DNA from: CAYUUR01 sp964510235
GTDB lineage: Bacteria > Patescibacteriota > Saccharimonadia > Saccharimonadales > CAYUUR01
Direction of reading: 5' to 3'
NCBI GenBank assembly: GCA_964510235.1
Contig: CAZEBF010000001.1
Coordinates: 1-64,000 of the forward strand
DNA: 64,000 bases
Shown here: in pieces, positions 51,712-59,994 of the stretch
Position numbering within the stretch: the stretch's first letter is position 1
Layout of the letters: the number at the start of each line of letters is the position of its first letter
The notes under the pieces: model-generated
Database searches by the model: none
What the model was told of the DNA's origin: nothing
Seen by the model: the letters and a program-made list of their open reading frames with translations, nothing else
Program-made: the position numbers and the translations under genes

Positions 51712-52751
51712 TATTCGCTCCTCTCCGCCAAGCCTACTGCTACGCCAAAGCTATTAGATACAGCCAGTAATTCATTCTGTTGAGACTGAGCAAATGATAC
51801 GTTCCGCCAAGAGTTACCAATTTCTACACTCAAACCAAACTTGTTAGCAATGTGCAGCGGGAACTCTGGCAGTGATGAAGCGCCACCAGTAACGACAACG
51901 CGCTCGAGCTTGGCATCAACATATCGGGTCTGGAAGAACTTAATAGATTTTTCTATCTCAGCAGTGAGGATTTCTACCGTTCCGATGATAGCGTTATAAA
52001 TCTGCCCCTCAAGTTTGTCTTTACTGAGACCAAACTTAAACACAAACTGCTGAGCTTGCTTCTCGTCGATACTGAGATTTTGCATTGCTGCACGGATGAT
52101 TGCTTCTGAGCCAGTTGGGATTGAACGAGTCAAACGTGGCGCTCCGCCAGTGGTAATAACAAGGTCGGTGTTCTTAGAACCGATGTCGAGCACCATCTGA
52201 GCACCAGCAGAATCAGGTGCAGTTAGTGCGCGAGTTATTGCCAAGTTATCTGGTTCAAATGCAATGACATTGAGGCCAATTGACTCAAGCATGTCGAGTC
52301 GGTTTTCGATAAAGTCGTTTGGTACGCTAGAAAGCAGAATCTCGACCTTTGTCTTATCCTTCGGTGAATCACCCAGTAGCGCCCAGTCAATCTTAGAATC
52401 AGACAGTGGCGTCGGAATAAGTGAATCGGCCTGGAAACGAATGGTTTTAGCTAACTCATCGGGGCTGAGACGATCAATGTCTACAACTGTTGTGAACACT
52501 TTGGCTGATGGAATACCAACGGCAACGTTTTTGGTCGAAACTCGGGCTTCGCCAATCAACTCTTTGACAACCTGGACTAACTTTTGCTGATCAACCTTAG
52601 AATCACTCATGGCAATCTTGCTATCAACGGGTACGTAGGCGTATTTGACCAGTGTCTTGACTGGACCGCTACCGCTCAACTGCACTAAACGAATAGCAGA
52701 GGTGCCGATATCGAGGCCAAAGAAGTCAGACACGCCCGAAATAATACTCAC
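51711..52751 (-). CDS. pilM: PilM-like actin-fold protein
   Basis: About 346 residues of an actin-like ATPase fold (FtsA/PilM). FFGLDIGTSAIRLVQL is phosphate 1, VLDIGSKNTDLVI phosphate 2 and VVTGGASSLP the adenosine region. It binds the NLLP peptide of PilN. A GTG at 52751 preceded by AAGGGGA is chosen; the upstream GTG frame is less likely as it would add 23 residues with no match to the family. Confidence 0.93.
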   Translation of the reverse strand: MSIISGVSDFFGLDIGTSAIRLVQLSGSGPVKTLVKYAYVPVDSKIAMSDSKVDQQKLVQVVKELIGEARVSTKNVAVGIPSAKVFTTVVDIDRLSPDELAKTIRFQADSLIPTPLSDSKIDWALLGDSPKDKTKVEILLSSVPNDFIENRLDMLESIGLNVIAFEPDNLAITRALTAPDSAGAQMVLDIGSKNTDLVITTGGAPRLTRSIPTGSEAIIRAAMQNLSIDEKQAQQFVFKFGLSKDKLEGQIYNAIIGTVEILTAEIEKSIKFFQTRYVDAKLERVVVTGGASSLPEFPLHIANKFGLSVEIGNSWRNVSFAQSQQNELLAVSNSFGVAVGLAERSE

Positions 52752-52851
52752 GATTGTCCCCTTATTGCTGTCTGTGTTTGCTGTATATTCATGTGTTTCT
52801 CTGATTCCCGCTTGGCCCACCCTAAGGCAAAACGGAGATCGCTTACTCCAA

Positions 52852-52879
52852 ATTATAGCATAAGCGCAATGGCGAGCAA
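52852..52879 (-). promoter_or_regulatory. Probable promoter of the pilM-pilC operon
   Basis: On the minus strand TTGCTC and TATAAT are 16 bp apart. A leader of about 90 nt precedes the pilM GTG. Confidence 0.55.
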
Positions 52880-52882
52880 CCC

Positions 52883-55387
52883 CTAAAGTATCGGTGGCAG
52901 CGAGGTGATAAAGTCAATCTGCGACTTTTGTTGAGGTGTTCCGCCAATCGGTGGCATTATGGTGTAGAGCTTCATGTCAAAGATAAGGTCTTCAGCAGCA
53001 GTAGAAAAGATAGCAGAGCCATTCTCAACACTCGTTCTTCTAGTTCCAGCGGTTCGTTGCAGTTTAACCTGATCGGCAATTACTGCACCGTTAATAACCA
53101 ACTTACCGGTTCCATTAACGCCACTGCCGCCACAGTTATCATAGAGCTGCCCTGCGTTGAAAAGCGTACCGGTGGAACTCGTACAGGTAAACAGTGTCTT
53201 GGTTGTGATGAGTGCAGCGTAAACACGTGGCGTCGTATTGCTGATCTTAATATTACCAGAGGTAATGATATAGAGTGTTGCGTCGTCTTCCGCATCAATA
53301 ATGCCATTGATAACAACTTCAACGTTCTCGCCGGTAAGGAAAATAGCTGTTGGTTCAGTCACAGTACCACCCGTAATGGTAACCACTCCGCTGCGGTTAT
53401 TATGAATGACTCCACCTGTAAATGTGCTGGCTGAAACAGAGGCAGCTTGCGTTGCAGTCAGTCCGGTCGGCAGTCGCGCCAGCCAATCATCAGCACACTG
53501 CCTATTACCACTGACTCCGCCGTAGTCAACAACTTTGCGATTATCTACTGGGTCGGTACCATTAATTCCATTAATCTCTGCGTTGGCAAATGTCAGCCCA
53601 TGTGGTGGCGTTGGCTGAGCTCCACCCCTCGGGCTACGTCTACCCGCACTAAAGAAGTTACGGATCTCGCCAAGGGCCGATACACCATATTCACCCGATG
53701 AGCCAGTGAAGCGGTTCACAAGATCATCGCCACCGTAACCAATAATTGTAGCGTCAGCTTGCCTCACTGTGCAGGCAGTCTGTCCGTTATTAAATCCACC
53801 GCCTACATGTACATCATTAGTCCATACCTTGAAAAACGGCTTTGCCGCCACAACAACCGTTTTATCGCAATCATCGCGAACGGCTATGTTATCACGTAGC
53901 CGCAGTAAGGCGTCATAATTATACTCACCTGCGGCATTGGCGGTATAAGTCCCCATCGAATATGACCCCTCCACTTCCGTACCTCCCGTGTCGGCTATAT
54001 TGGTTGGGCCAACATTCACACGAGTATTGTCGATCCCTGAACTTGTGAATTGACCCCTGCCCTCTAGTGTTGTCGCATCACCACTATAGCCATAATTCAT
54101 CGTAACTCCAAACGACTGTCCTGGTTCTGGATTTCTTGGGTTGAACGTAATCTCGCAGCTAATCTGCGGGATCACATCCACCCCTCTTGGGTCCCACTCC
54201 ATTACTAGCCAAGCCTCGGCAAATGGTACTTTGTTCGGGTTGGGCGAACGACGCGCAATACTATCAACATCGTTACCAAACTGGGGGTCATTAATAAGCG
54301 GGTTACCGTTATAGGTTCCAGAACCATCCTGGTTCTTTATGCCAGCAACAATTAGGTCAAAGTCATCAATTGTGCCATCTGATCTGTAGGTGGCCCCTGG
54401 AATTGCACTTCCCAACGGACATGGCTCACTAACACAGCGCACGCCGGTTGACGTAGTGGAGGTCTCTGCATTCGAACCATTTAACTGACGTGCCCCCATT
54501 GCACCTAGGGCATATGCACCCCAGTTGGTGTCATAGTTACCGCCCGAAGGTCCTGAAGCCTGGCTGCCTGCCTTAAATCTAAAATCCCAATAACAACCTC
54601 CGTCATTGGCATTATCAAAGTTTCCCGGCCACTGAATGTTCGTGCTGCCCGTTAGATCGCCGATACTAATCCCTGCGCACCAGACATTTTGACCATTGAC
54701 CTTATATCCACCCGCGTCAGCAATAAACCCATAAGCACCACCGGCAGTTGACTGCTTAATGCCCGCTGCGCGCTTCACGTCAAGATCAAAGTCGTCCCAA
54801 TCACTCCCTGCTGACTGGCGTATTGAATCTGCCTGTCCTGAAGAGTAAGCCTCTTGAGCACTGGTCACACCAAGGTAGACATTAACGGGCCTCTGCTTGG
54901 TTGCTCCCGATACAGGATTTCTGAACAATTGGTTATCTAAGAATACTCTCTCGCCATTCCAAGCATTGTTATATGTCTCCTTGCAATTAGGCGTACTTGA
55001 ATCCGCGTAACCGCCCGCTTCAAAAACATGCGCACGACCGTCGGCGTTTCCAACTACCTTGAACCTATAAGCATACCGGGGCCTGCCGTTTGGTCCATCT
55101 GGCATACGATGCCGCTCTGTAACAATAATCTCACAATAAGGGTTCGAAGGATTTGCGTCACTTTGTGTCCCTGTATCACTTGGCACATCAGTCCAGTTTC
55201 GATACTGCTGATTAGGGTTCGTACCGATACTGCCGTTAAAATGAGCCAGGGCATCGAGGAATTCACTGCCCGCAACCTCAACATGAGCATTGGCTTTTTG
55301 AGGAAAGACCATTGCAAGTCCGCATAAAACAGAGGATGCCAATAAAAGCATGGTTAGATTTCTTAGGTATGATCTTGTCTGTCTCAT
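52883..55387 (-). CDS. Large secreted protein of the pilus locus
   Basis: 834 residues. A signal peptide (LTMLLLASSVLCGLAMVF, cleavage near KANA) and no C-terminal anchor. The N-terminal part has Cys-rich segments and aromatic residues (WPGNFDNANDGGCYWDF). The C-terminal 250 residues contain repeated V/I-x-[VI] strands (VVTITGG, VEVVINGIIDAEDDATLYII, GKLVINGAVIADQVKL), a polymer-like beta-solenoid pattern such as in some PilX-associated and bactofilin-like proteins. Possibly a pilus-tip or surface adhesin; no PilY1 propeller was recognised. Confidence 0.6.
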   Translation of the reverse strand: MRQTRSYLRNLTMLLLASSVLCGLAMVFPQKANAHVEVAGSEFLDALAHFNGSIGTNPNQQYRNWTDVPSDTGTQSDANPSNPYCEIIVTERHRMPDGPNGRPRYAYRFKVVGNADGRAHVFEAGGYADSSTPNCKETYNNAWNGERVFLDNQLFRNPVSGATKQRPVNVYLGVTSAQEAYSSGQADSIRQSAGSDWDDFDLDVKRAAGIKQSTAGGAYGFIADAGGYKVNGQNVWCAGISIGDLTGSTNIQWPGNFDNANDGGCYWDFRFKAGSQASGPSGGNYDTNWGAYALGAMGARQLNGSNAETSTTSTGVRCVSEPCPLGSAIPGATYRSDGTIDDFDLIVAGIKNQDGSGTYNGNPLINDPQFGNDVDSIARRSPNPNKVPFAEAWLVMEWDPRGVDVIPQISCEITFNPRNPEPGQSFGVTMNYGYSGDATTLEGRGQFTSSGIDNTRVNVGPTNIADTGGTEVEGSYSMGTYTANAAGEYNYDALLRLRDNIAVRDDCDKTVVVAAKPFFKVWTNDVHVGGGFNNGQTACTVRQADATIIGYGGDDLVNRFTGSSGEYGVSALGEIRNFFSAGRRSPRGGAQPTPPHGLTFANAEINGINGTDPVDNRKVVDYGGVSGNRQCADDWLARLPTGLTATQAASVSASTFTGGVIHNNRSGVVTITGGTVTEPTAIFLTGENVEVVINGIIDAEDDATLYIITSGNIKISNTTPRVYAALITTKTLFTCTSSTGTLFNAGQLYDNCGGSGVNGTGKLVINGAVIADQVKLQRTAGTRRTSVENGSAIFSTAAEDLIFDMKLYTIMPPIGGTPQQKSQIDFITSLPPIL

Positions 55388-55391
55388 GACA

Positions 55392-55868
55392 CTAAAGGTT
55401 TAGACCGCCTGTCCTCAGCTGCACCTTTTGCGCTGATGAAATCTCGGATGAACGCGTCTTTAGTACGTCACCAATGAGCGATTTTGCCTTGGTTGCGCCC
55501 AAATCACCTGCTTTGATATACAGCACTACGACATCATTTATATCGCCTTTTGTTAGCTCTTCTTTCGTTAGGCTGAAGAGAAAATCACGGTCTATTGCAA
55601 CGTTACTGTCTTTGTCGGTTGTGTATTGTAAGGTTTTCCCGAGATAAGTCGCTGTTGTTGGCTCCACACTAGCGACACTAGGGCCTACTGAGTTAATTAT
55701 TGCCTGATTAATCTCTCTATTCTTAAGCCATATGCCTGTCATTGTACCTGCTGTAAACACCAAACAAATAAAGCATAGAATCAGTAAAGAATATATGACC
55801 AATCTCTTTCTGCTTGACGATACCCCAGTGACAACATGTGCTTTTCTATTGTCGGCTTTTGTTTGCAT
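55392..55868 (-). CDS. Small membrane-anchored protein
   Basis: About 158 residues. One N-terminal transmembrane helix (LVIYSLLILCFICLVFTAG) and an extracytoplasmic domain with a Thr/Val-rich core (LTKEELTKGDINDVVVLYIK). Its ATG (after GAGGGG) and the next gene's stop are within 5 bp, suggesting an operon. No family recognised. Confidence 0.65.
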   Translation of the reverse strand: MQTKADNRKAHVVTGVSSSRKRLVIYSLLILCFICLVFTAGTMTGIWLKNREINQAIINSVGPSVASVEPTTATYLGKTLQYTTDKDSNVAIDRDFLFSLTKEELTKGDINDVVVLYIKAGDLGATKAKSLIGDVLKTRSSEISSAQKVQLRTGGLNL

Positions 55869-55947
55869 ACACAACCCCTCTTAAGTGCTAACGCTTATAT
55901 GTAGAGCATTATAGCAGCCTTGGACTCCAGACAAAACACTACAATTA

Positions 55948-56826
55948 CTAGAGCACTGCAACCGGCTCACGTAAGCCAAAGACATGGGATGTAATTGCGT
56001 TCTTGGTTACCTGCACCCCTACGCACTTGCCATACTCATCATTAGCAGCCGACAGATTGGCAACAGAAGTATCTGGCGCAGATAACCAACCCGTGATAGT
56101 TCTACCAAATGTCTGATCATAGCCCGCCAACACTGGCTGGCAGATAAAGTAACCACCTGTTAATAGCGTGAAGCGAAGCGATTTATTGTAGTACTGACCT
56201 GTTGTGACGCCACTATCAACGATCGCCCAGTTAGCATCGTAAATGCGCATAGCAATACCTGCTCGGTGTGGTTCACCGTTAGCAAAATCCGCAAACTGGT
56301 TATCATTTATCTCTTTTACAGCGTGTACCCGAACCTCGCCGTACTCTGGATCTGGAACTACTACAGGATTATTGCTCGTACCTTTTGTTGGTGTTGCAAA
56401 AACCGTGAACGCACCAATGCCATCGGTCAAACGACCAGCTGATTGACCTTGCCCAGGAGCGGCAACACCAGTTGGATAGATAATTGCATCTTCTAATCCT
56501 GTTGGACTATATAGCTCAATAGTGTCACCTGTGTTACCTAAACGTGAACTGACTGGCACGACCAACCAGCCGCCCGCTGGAATCTCATCGGTTGCAGCAA
56601 ACGTCTTTAGATTACTGACAGCCGTGTCACGTAAGTACCAGCCGTTCAACGACACTGCAGTATCACTACCGTTATATAACTCTATCCAATCAATGTCGCC
56701 ACTGACAGGATGCGACACAAACTCATTAATTGACACGCTACTCGCCGCCACTGCCCCGTCGGCTCGAACCCCTAAAATCGCCACTAAACTCACTAGCACG
56801 AATAGTACTTTTGCACCCGTTTTCAT
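55948..56826 (-). CDS. Secreted lamin-tail-domain (LTD) protein
   Basis: 292 residues. A signal peptide (VLFVLVSLVAILGVRADGAVA) precedes an LTD domain (VSINEFVSHPVSGDIDWIELYNGSDTAVSL over about 32-60, then GWYLRDTA, WLVVPVSS and DTIELYSP). A second domain follows with a shared turn (ITGWLSAPD) and two Cys. LTD domains occur in secreted nucleases and surface proteins. First gene of the unit that also holds the 834-residue protein. Confidence 0.75.
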   Translation of the reverse strand: MKTGAKVLFVLVSLVAILGVRADGAVAASSVSINEFVSHPVSGDIDWIELYNGSDTAVSLNGWYLRDTAVSNLKTFAATDEIPAGGWLVVPVSSRLGNTGDTIELYSPTGLEDAIIYPTGVAAPGQGQSAGRLTDGIGAFTVFATPTKGTSNNPVVVPDPEYGEVRVHAVKEINDNQFADFANGEPHRAGIAMRIYDANWAIVDSGVTTGQYYNKSLRFTLLTGGYFICQPVLAGYDQTFGRTITGWLSAPDTSVANLSAANDEYGKCVGVQVTKNAITSHVFGLREPVAVL

Positions 56827-56918
56827 AGTTTTACACCCTGCACCCTTTCATAGATTTAACTTTATGCCGCCAACTTTAGCATAAACATTTTGCTCAATGC
56901 AAGACTTTTTTTGGGGGC

Positions 56919-57341
56919 CTACTTTGTCTCTGGATAGCCGGGGTTTTTGGCAGCTAGTTTGATAACTTTTTGTAGCGTCGCCAAGTTTACATCCTCCAGT
57001 TTTTTGAACCGAATGCAGCTTTTACCAACGCTTACCTTACCGAGGTCATCTTTGTACTTCTCGGCAATATACTCATTATCTTCCACGGCACAGACATACA
57101 AACTAACGTAGTTTTTCTGGCTGGCAATAGCAATCGTTGGCCAATCAATCACCTCTTTCTTGTAGTTTGTATACTGGAATGTGCCGTACCCAGGCATGTT
57201 GTAGGAAAAGGTCGGCTTAAGATCTGGTGCATTGGCCCGAATCAGCCGATCGAGCTCTTCAAGAATCACCCGCCGTTCCCCTGTTAACTGCGCCATGTAT
57301 TCTTCAGTGTTTTGCGCCTTAACTGGTTTGAACATATTCAT
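56919..57341 (-). CDS. DUF1801-family protein
   Basis: 140 residues of the DUF1801 (YdhG-like) fold: KPTFSYNMPGYGTFQY, ASQKNYVSLYVC and IRFKKLEDVNLATLQKVI are the family features. The role is unknown. TATAAT lies 7 nt before the ATG at 57341 (leaderless). Confidence 0.85.
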   Translation of the reverse strand: MNMFKPVKAQNTEEYMAQLTGERRVILEELDRLIRANAPDLKPTFSYNMPGYGTFQYTNYKKEVIDWPTIAIASQKNYVSLYVCAVEDNEYIAEKYKDDLGKVSVGKSCIRFKKLEDVNLATLQKVIKLAAKNPGYPETK

Positions 57342-57392
57342 GTCATTAATTATAACTTACTGATACCAGTACCGCTTAGCACAAGAGTTATG

Positions 57393-57398
57393 TACAAT
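57393..57398 (+). promoter_or_regulatory. -10 box of a leaderless sensor kinase promoter
   Basis: TACAAT, then 8 nt to the ATG at 57407. No ribosome binding site. Confidence 0.5.
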
Positions 57399-57406
57399 GG
57401 TTGTTA

Positions 57407-58741
57407 ATGAAGCAATCACAACAACGTGCGCGCAAACTTTACTGGCTGTTTGCAATCCTAGCCGTCATCACCATCGCCATCGTCTCGACCGCCTATGCGG
57501 CTATGCAAACTGCCCGTGATACACAAGCATCACTGATGCAACGCACTAACACTATTGCCGCGCTCATCCCTGCCAGCAGTTTAACAGAACTAAACGGTCA
57601 CGAAGGAGACATCGGTAGCCCCGCCTATGAAGCCCTCAAGCAGGACCTCAAAGACGTTCGGTCATCCAACCAAGACATCCGCTTTGTATACATCATGGCG
57701 CTCAAACAAGAACAAGCCTACTTTGTGATTGATGCCGAGGAACAAGACTCTGCAGACTATTCGCCACCCGGACAGTTGTATGAAGAAGATGCTGGTGAGG
57801 TCGCAGCGGTTTTCCAATCAAAGCAGGGCATTGTATTGCCGGTTACCAGTGACCGTTGGGGTTCTTGGCTCAGCGCATATAGTCCAATCTTGAATGAATC
57901 AGGCCAAGTGGTTGGCGTGCTTGGCCTTGATGTGCCTGCCAACGATTACTATCGGGCAATCGTCATGAATGCGCTCATTCCGTTCCTGCTTTCAGCAGTT
58001 ATTCTAGTACTGCTTCTCTGGACTAAACGCCGTAGTGAATACCAAGAAAACTACGTCAGTGAAAAAGCTTTCTTCTTATCGTTTGCCGGTCACGAAATCC
58101 GCTCGCCGCTCACCAGCGTTAAGTGGGCCCTGCAACCACTACTAACTACTCTGCCAGAGCACTCTACCGAGCAAAAAACTGTCGAGAAGATTGATGAGAG
58201 CCTGAGCCACATCCTCGATACTGTCGATGATGTGCTGTCACTGCAAGCCACCGAAAGCTCGCGTGACAAAAAGCTCGAAAAAGAAAACGTCCACATCAGC
58301 GAAGTTATCGATACAACCATCGACAGCCTACGCCTGTTCTCGGAAGAGCATCAAACAAAAATTACCAATGTAACCACGACGGAAGACCAAGAAATGATTG
58401 TTAGCGTTGATGCGATGCTCTTCAAGCGCGTGGTGTCTAACTTCTTGGTTAACTCTGTTAAGTACTCGCCGGACCACACAACTGTTGAGGTTAAAGTCTT
58501 CAGGACGCGCAAAGGCTGGGCGGCCAGCATTCACAACGAAGGTGACGGCTTAACACCAGATGAACAAGCCAAGATCATGAAAGGTTTTTACCGGACCAAA
58601 GCTGCCGAGAAATCTGGCCAAAAAGGAACTGGCCTCGGCGTACGCCTCTCTAGCGACATCATCAACCGCCACGGCGGCCACCTAGAAATCGACTCTAAGC
58701 CCAACCAAGGCGTCACCTTCATCATCCACATGCCCAACTAG
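57407..58741 (+). CDS. Sensor histidine kinase
   Basis: About 444 residues. An extracytoplasmic sensor region of about 150 residues (containing VIDAEEQDSADYS, like a Cache/dCACHE-type fold) lies between two membrane helices (about 13-33 and 186-206). The catalytic part has the H-box (FAGHEIRSPLTSVK, His about residue 229), N-box (VVSNFLVNSVKYS) and G-box (GQKGTGLGVRL). No HAMP domain is obvious. The cognate response regulator is not in the window (orphan kinase). Confidence 0.9.
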   Translation: MKQSQQRARKLYWLFAILAVITIAIVSTAYAAMQTARDTQASLMQRTNTIAALIPASSLTELNGHEGDIGSPAYEALKQDLKDVRSSNQDIRFVYIMALKQEQAYFVIDAEEQDSADYSPPGQLYEEDAGEVAAVFQSKQGIVLPVTSDRWGSWLSAYSPILNESGQVVGVLGLDVPANDYYRAIVMNALIPFLLSAVILVLLLWTKRRSEYQENYVSEKAFFLSFAGHEIRSPLTSVKWALQPLLTTLPEHSTEQKTVEKIDESLSHILDTVDDVLSLQATESSRDKKLEKENVHISEVIDTTIDSLRLFSEEHQTKITNVTTTEDQEMIVSVDAMLFKRVVSNFLVNSVKYSPDHTTVEVKVFRTRKGWAASIHNEGDGLTPDEQAKIMKGFYRTKAAEKSGQKGTGLGVRLSSDIINRHGGHLEIDSKPNQGVTFIIHMPN

Positions 58742-58761
58742 TATTCATCGCTCACCTCTGT

Positions 58762-58767
58762 TATAAT
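58762..58767 (+). promoter_or_regulatory. -10 box of a leaderless ychF promoter
   Basis: TATAAT, then 8 nt to the ATG at 58776. Confidence 0.55.
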
Positions 58768-58775
58768 GGGCAACT

Positions 58776-59852
58776 ATGAGTTTATCAATTGGGATTGTGG
58801 GATTGCCGAATGTTGGCAAGAGTACCCTGTTTAATGCCCTGACCAACAACAATATTCTGGCAGCTAATTATCCGTTTGCGACGATCGAGCCTAATACGGG
58901 TATTGTGCCTGTACCTGATGAACGCCTGGGCAAACTAGCTGAGATGTATAAAAGCAAAAAGGTTATCCCAGCAAGCGTGACGTTTGTAGACATTGCAGGC
59001 CTTGTAGCTGGTGCATCCCAAGGTGAAGGACTCGGTAACCAGTTCTTGGCCAACATCCGATCATGTAACGCTATCATTCATGTAGTGCGAGCGTTTCAAG
59101 ATGATAATGTCATCCACGTTGATGAAAAGCACGATCCCATCAAAGATATTGAGGTTATCAACACAGAGCTTGTCCTAGCCGATCTGCAAACCGTAGAAAA
59201 ACGTCTGCCGCGTATTGATAAAGAAGCGCGGGCTAACCCCAAGCTCAAGCCAATCGCCGACACCATCAAGCGCGTACACGAGATTCTAAATGACGGTAAA
59301 CCTCTGTCGAGTGTCGATGATATTGAGCCAGAGCACATCGCCGACTTACAGCTCATTACCGCCAAACCAGTCATCTATTTGTTCAATGTTGATGAAGAAA
59401 CCCTGAGTGACGAAGCTCGCAAACAAGAATTGTCCAAACTTGTCTCCCCTGCACAGTGTGTCTTCGTTTGCGCCAAGCTAGAAAGCGAACTCAATGGCTT
59501 GGATGAAGCCGACAGAACAGAGATGCTGGAAAGCTATGGCGTCAAAGAATCAGGCCTGGTACAGCTCATTCATTCTGCATACACCACTCTTGGCTTGCAA
59601 AGCTACCTGACGGCTGGCGAGCAGGAAGTCCGCGCCTGGACTATCCCTAAAGGCGCGACTGCCCCGCAAGCTGCCGGTGTAATCCACGGCGACTTTGAAC
59701 GTGGCTTTATTGCGGCTCAAGTCTTTGACTACAACGACCTCATAGCCCACGGCTCAGAAACCGCTGCCAAGCAAGCTGGCAAAGTCCGCACCGAGGGCAA
59801 AGACTACATCATGCAACCCGACGACGTCGTCGAATTCCGCTTCAACGTGTAA
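58776..59852 (+). CDS. ychF: Redox-regulated ATPase/GTPase YchF
   Basis: OLA1/YchF family. Residues: G1 GLPNVGKST (about 8-16), G3 DIAGL, a coiled coil at about 120-200, and the C-terminal TGS domain (VRAWTIPKG to VVEFRFNV). The usual NKxD motif is replaced by FNVDEET, as expected for the ATP-preferring YchF proteins. 358 residues is the normal length. Confidence 0.96.
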   Translation: MSLSIGIVGLPNVGKSTLFNALTNNNILAANYPFATIEPNTGIVPVPDERLGKLAEMYKSKKVIPASVTFVDIAGLVAGASQGEGLGNQFLANIRSCNAIIHVVRAFQDDNVIHVDEKHDPIKDIEVINTELVLADLQTVEKRLPRIDKEARANPKLKPIADTIKRVHEILNDGKPLSSVDDIEPEHIADLQLITAKPVIYLFNVDEETLSDEARKQELSKLVSPAQCVFVCAKLESELNGLDEADRTEMLESYGVKESGLVQLIHSAYTTLGLQSYLTAGEQEVRAWTIPKGATAPQAAGVIHGDFERGFIAAQVFDYNDLIAHGSETAAKQAGKVRTEGKDYIMQPDDVVEFRFNV

Positions 59853-59856
59853 GTAA

Positions 59857-59994
59857 TGAGACCCCCACCCTGCTGCGGACTGGGAAGAGCAGCCGGCGTG
59901 ACGAATTTATTTCGGCACCCATCGCGAACGGGGCCCCCAAGAAATACATTTCTTGGGGTGTGGTGAGAAACCCAGAATGGGTGTCTCATATGCC
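59857..59994 (-). ncRNA. Three-hairpin structured element (family member D)
   Basis: Immediately downstream of the stop of the serine hydrolase gene on the minus strand: GGCATATGAGAC, hairpin ACCC/GGGT, hairpin CCCCAAGAAA/TTTCTTGGGG, hairpin GTGcCGAA/TTCGtCAC, and then CCGGCTGCTCTTCCC (59896-59882). The outer ends (TGAGAC...GTCTCA) form an inverted repeat that can close the whole structure. Shares layout and tail with the elements at 10.2 and 62.5 kb. Confidence 0.5.
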
